NCBI GenBank assembly: GCA_018819205.1
Contig: JAHJQE010000011.1
Coordinates: 47,978-111,977, forward strand
Direction: 5' to 3'
From: Gammaproteobacteria bacterium
GTDB taxonomy: Bacteria; Pseudomonadota; Gammaproteobacteria; Burkholderiales; Gallionellaceae
DNA length: 64,000 nucleotides
In this document: positions 59,039 to 64,000 of the stretch, one piece after another
Position numbering within the stretch: the stretch's first letter is position 1
Layout: each line of letters starts with the position of its first letter
Program-made: the position numbers and the translations under genes
Notes under the pieces: generated by a model
What the model was told of the DNA's origin: nothing
What the model saw: only the letters and a program-made list of their open reading frames with translations
Databases searched by the model: none

Positions 59039-59656
59039 ATGAATCTTGCAAGATTGAACTTCAATGAAGCCAGAGAATATGCTGACCTTATTGGTATTCA
59101 GCATGATCTTAGAACGACAATTGATTATTGTGACGTCATTCTAAATAAGCAACAGGACCGCAGTCCCAATGAAGAGCTTGTTCTGGAAGGCCTTTGTCAT
59201 GCGGCTGTAATTCGATATTGCAGAGCGTTCTCTCCAGGGGCTCGTTTTCACTTAGATAGAAAAATCTTCCAAGAACTTCCTTCGGAGTATGCCGAGGACC
59301 ATGAGTTTATTAAATCTCTAAGAGATAAATATATTGCGCATTCAGTAAATCCTTTCGAGGAATGTGCAATTTATGCGCAAATTAGAACAGGTGAAAATGG
59401 GAAACTTGAAATTCCTAATGTTCAGTCCCGCTATATGTGGATGAGGTTTTTAGAGCCGCATGAAATCCAAAGACTGAAGGGATTGGCCGGGAAAGTATTG
59501 GAATCTGTAGAGGATATCGCAGGACCAAAACAACAAACAGTCATTGAGATAGCTAGGAAACTTCACGAAGATGAAATTGAGTTTTCTAGCGGGACAGAGA
59601 AATTAGTTGATGTGTCTCGTGAAGCAGTTTCAAAGCGGCGCAATGGGAAAAAGTAA
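59039..59656 (+). CDS. AT-rich hypothetical protein with a HEPN-like RX5H motif
   Basis: The 205-residue protein is not recognised. It is helical and cytoplasmic, with RDKYIAHS (Arg95 to His101) matching the RX4-6H motif of HEPN ribonucleases and related toxins, preceded by a helix rich in CRAFSPGARFHLDR. The DNA is visibly more AT-rich and uses AT-ending codons (AAA, GAA, ATT) more than its neighbours, suggesting acquisition by transfer. It starts 20 bases after aroC and is followed by a hairpin and a dispersed-type repeat. No obvious antitoxin partner is adjacent. HEPN is an inference from one motif. Confidence 0.65.
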   Translation: MNLARLNFNEAREYADLIGIQHDLRTTIDYCDVILNKQQDRSPNEELVLEGLCHAAVIRYCRAFSPGARFHLDRKIFQELPSEYAEDHEFIKSLRDKYIAHSVNPFEECAIYAQIRTGENGKLEIPNVQSRYMWMRFLEPHEIQRLKGLAGKVLESVEDIAGPKQQTVIEIARKLHEDEIEFSSGTEKLVDVSREAVSKRRNGKK

Positions 59657-59695
59657 GCGTAGGATGGTTTGAGAGAAGCGAGATCCATCAATCAA

Positions 59696-59737
59696 AGTCA
59701 AAACCGTCGGGCAACCCCCGACGGTGTTGGTTTTGAT
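59696..59737. terminator. Terminator-like hairpin between the HEPN-like gene and mntP
   Basis: CCGTCGGG and CCCGACGG form an 8-bp stem, and flanking TCAAAACC and GGTTTTGA extend it with a small asymmetry. The A- and T-rich flanks suit termination from both convergent genes. Confidence 0.7.
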
Positions 59738-59747
59738 TTGGTCCATT

Positions 59748-59787
59748 CATCCTTCGATACGGCCTTCGGCCTACTCAGGACGAACGG
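59748..59787. repeat. Intergenic repeat of the CCTTCGA...CTCAGGACGAACGG type
   Basis: The bases CCTTCGATACGGCC, a GGCC-TTC-GGCC mini hairpin and CTCAGGACGAACGG resemble a repeat commonly found scattered between genes in proteobacteria. Only one copy is in this window, so its status as a genome repeat is from recall. Confidence 0.55.
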
Positions 59788-59797
59788 CCTGCGGTGT

Positions 59798-60331
59798 TCA
59801 CACCACCAACATCTTCACCCCGATCAAGATCAACACCACCCCGCCAAACATCTCCGCCTTGCTCTCCAGCCATGTGCCGCTCTTCTCTCCGATACGCACG
59901 CCTATCCAACTGAAGGCGAAGGTGGTCACGCCGATGATGGCGCAGGCGAGGTAAGCGTTGACTTCGAGCAGCGTCAGGCTGAATCCGGCAGCCATGGCGT
60001 CGATGCTGGTGGCGATGGCGAGCAGGAGCATCATGCGGTGGGTGAGGGCGGCGATGTCTTCTTCTATACCTTCGTGCAGGCTTTCATAGATCATCTTGCC
60101 GCCGATCAGCGCCAGCAGGCCGAAGGCGATCCAGTGCGCATAGTTCTCGACCCAACCGAGTACGCCTTTGCCGCCAAGGTAGCCGATGAAGGGCATGAGT
60201 GCCTGGAATGCGCCGAAGTAGAGTCCGGCTTTCAGTCCCAGCCCTTTGGTGTCGCCTTTTGAGCCGAGTCCGATGGAGACGGCGAAGGCGTCCATGCTGA
60301 GTGCGATGGCGAGGATGATAACTTCCAGCAT
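59798..60331 (-). CDS. mntP: Manganese efflux pump MntP
   Basis: MntP exports manganese across the inner membrane. The 177-residue protein has six membrane segments in two repeated halves, each with a conserved aspartate in [14 protein letters not shown] and [15 protein letters not shown]. The track start at 60370 adds 13 unlikely residues; the ATG at 60331 ([16 protein letters not shown]) fits the family. A perfect TATAAT lies about 40 bases upstream on this strand. The manganese riboswitch (yybP-ykoY) often found before such genes is not seen. Confidence 0.93.
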   Translation of the reverse strand: MLEVIILAIALSMDAFAVSIGLGSKGDTKGLGLKAGLYFGAFQALMPFIGYLGGKGVLGWVENYAHWIAFGLLALIGGKMIYESLHEGIEEDIAALTHRMMLLLAIATSIDAMAAGFSLTLLEVNAYLACAIIGVTTFAFSWIGVRIGEKSGTWLESKAEMFGGVVLILIGVKMLVV

Positions 60332-60368
60332 GATGCGATTCTCCAATAGGTGGCGCAAAAGGGCGCGC

Positions 60369-60374
60369 ATTATA
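60369..60374 (-). promoter_or_regulatory. Possible -10 element for mntP
   Basis: The - strand reads TATAAT here, 38 bases before the mntP ATG. No matching -35 with standard spacing is evident, so only the -10 is called. It is divergent from the carA promoter about 45 bases away. Confidence 0.4.
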
Positions 60375-60393
60375 GGGGAGCTGCGTCGTGAAT

Positions 60394-60422
60394 TTGATGC
60401 CGTCAGACACTTCGGCTATAAT
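60394..60422 (+). promoter_or_regulatory. Sigma-70 promoter for carAB
   Basis: TTGATG and a perfect TATAAT are separated by 17 bases. Transcription should begin near 60429, giving a leader of about 100 bases before the carA start. Confidence 0.8.
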
Positions 60423-60436
60423 GCGCCCCGCAAATG

Positions 60437-60466
60437 AGCGGGATGAACACAGGGTTCGTCCCGCTT
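60437..60466 (+). promoter_or_regulatory. Leader hairpin upstream of carA
   Basis: AGCGGGATGAAC and GTTCGTCCCGCT pair over 12 bp with one G-U around a five-base loop, early in the expected carA leader. The sequence after it (TCTTTATAGG) has only a short T-rich stretch. It could be an attenuator or a stabilising structure. Confidence 0.55.
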
Positions 60467-60530
60467 CTTTATAGGTACGCTCGCAATCCAGCTCGGGCAT
60501 ACTGACAGCCAGTTAATCAAGGAGTTATAC

Positions 60531-61654
60531 GTGTCGCAGACGAAACCAGCCATCCTAGTCCTAGCCGATGGAACGGTATTTCGCGGCATTTCTATCGGGG
60601 CAGATGGCAGTAGCGTCGGCGAGGTGGTGTTCAACACTTCGATGACCGGCTACCAGGAGATCCTCACCGATCCTTCCTATTGCAGCCAGATCGTCACCCT
60701 GACCTATCCGCATATCGGCAACGTCGGTTGCAACCCGGAAGACGTAGAGTCGAACCAAGTGTTCGCCAGCGGCCTGATCATTCGCGATCTGTCCATGACG
60801 GTGAGCAACTTCCGCGCGACGCAATCGCTGTCGGAATATCTCAAGGCAAATAATGTTGTCGCCATCGCCGGCATCGATACGCGCAAGCTGACGCGCATCC
60901 TGCGCAGCAAGGGTGCGCAGAACGGCTGTATCGCTTCCGGTGACGATGTCGAAGCGGCATTGGCGGCAGCCAAGGGCTTCGCCGGTCTGGCCGGTATGGA
61001 TCTGGCGCAGGTGGTGACTTGCGACAAACCTTACCAATGGGCACAGCGCGAGTGGAAGCTTGGCGAAGGCTACAGCGATGCGACCGAATCCAGATTCCAC
61101 GTCGTGGCTTACGACTTCGGCGTGAAGCGCAACATCCTGCGCATGCTGGCCGAGCGCGGTTGCAAGATCACCGTGGTGCCTGCCAAGACGAGTGCCGACG
61201 AAGTGTTGAAGATGAATCCGGACGGTGTGTTCCTGTCCAACGGCCCCGGCGATCCTGAGCCGTGCGACTACGCCATCGCCGCCGCGAAAAGATTCCTCGA
61301 AGTCGGCATGCCGATGTACGGCATCTGTCTGGGTCACCAGATCATGGGCCTGGCCTGCGGTGCGAAAACCGTGAAGATGAAGTTCGGCCATCGCGGCGCG
61401 AACCATCCGGTGCAGGACACGGCGACCAAGCGCGTGATGATCACCAGCCAGAACCATGGCTTTGCGGTGGATGCGGCGACGCTGCCGGCCAATGCGCGTG
61501 TCACGCACATCTCGTTGTTCGACGGCACGCTGCAAGGTTTCGAGCTGACCGACAAGCCTGCGTTCTGTTTCCAGGGCCACCCTGAAGCCAGCCCCGGCCC
61601 GCATGACGTGGCCCCGTTGTTCGACCGCTTCGTCGCGTCGATGGAGAAGAAGTA

Positions 61655-61655
<1 letters not shown>
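60531..61655 (+). CDS. carA: Carbamoyl-phosphate synthase small subunit CarA
   Basis: CarA is the glutaminase subunit supplying ammonia to CarB for arginine and pyrimidine synthesis. The N-terminal domain ([18 protein letters not shown]) is followed by a class I amidotransferase domain with the catalytic cysteine in [13 protein letters not shown] and the His/Glu pair in [13 protein letters not shown]. The start is a GTG at 60531 with an AAGGAG site. Its stop overlaps the carB ATG by one base. Confidence 0.97.

Positions 61656-64000
<2,345 letters not shown>

Overview
The window looks like a contiguous piece of a betaproteobacterial chromosome. The gene content and order suggest a Nitrosomonadales-type organism (Gallionellaceae/Sideroxydans-like); this is an inference from gene neighbourhoods and protein style, not from a database match. 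Base composition is moderately GC-rich, genes are tightly packed, and many neighbours overlap by ATGA/GTGA-type junctions. I found no tRNA, rRNA, CRISPR array, insertion sequence or prophage.

Layout. 1-15.2 kb: most of a dcw (division and cell wall) cluster on the + strand: ftsI (3' end only), murE, murF, mraY, murD, ftsW, murG, murC, murB, ddl, ftsQ, ftsA, ftsZ, lpxC. 15.2-23.2 kb: a small membrane ORF, a DciA-like gene on the - strand, an M23 peptidase, secA, a cyclic-nucleotide-binding-domain protein, argJ, a DUF815 ATPase and a Nudix/ThiE-like fusion. 23.1-30.1 kb, - strand: yacG, zapD, coaE, pilD, pilC, then a CNNM/CorC-type protein, pldA and lgt. 30.1-35.4 kb, + strand: ilvD, an orphan ParA-like ATPase, two related monohaem cytochromes c (one lipid-anchored, one periplasmic) and an AGCS symporter. 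35.4-37.4 kb, - strand: a TauE family permease, an EVE protein, 6S RNA, zapA and a zapB-like gene.

37.4-42.7 kb: a cobalamin riboswitch, a BtuB-like receptor and a BtuM-like inner-membrane protein form a compact B12 uptake unit, followed by msbA and a 2-Cys peroxiredoxin. 42.8-48.8 kb: a sodium/solute symporter, a Pho box with phoB and phoR, and a GGDEF-EAL protein. 48.7-54.2 kb, - strand: an unrecognised 541-residue protein and a 1272-residue FAD/Fe-S oxidoreductase. 54.3-64 kb: thpR, corA, a pyrimidine-dimer glycosylase family protein, tcdA, a TatD nuclease, aroC, an AT-rich HEPN-like ORF, mntP, carA and the first 782 codons of carB, which runs off the window.

Most of the window is conserved housekeeping DNA. 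I did not find a clearly new multi-gene system. The observations most worth following are the B12 unit (riboswitch, an 8-nt duplicate of the ribosome-binding site just after the aptamer, and BtuM with one conserved-looking cysteine), the AT-rich HEPN-like ORF, the unknown protein next to the c-di-GMP enzyme, the paired cytochromes, and several intergenic inverted repeats.
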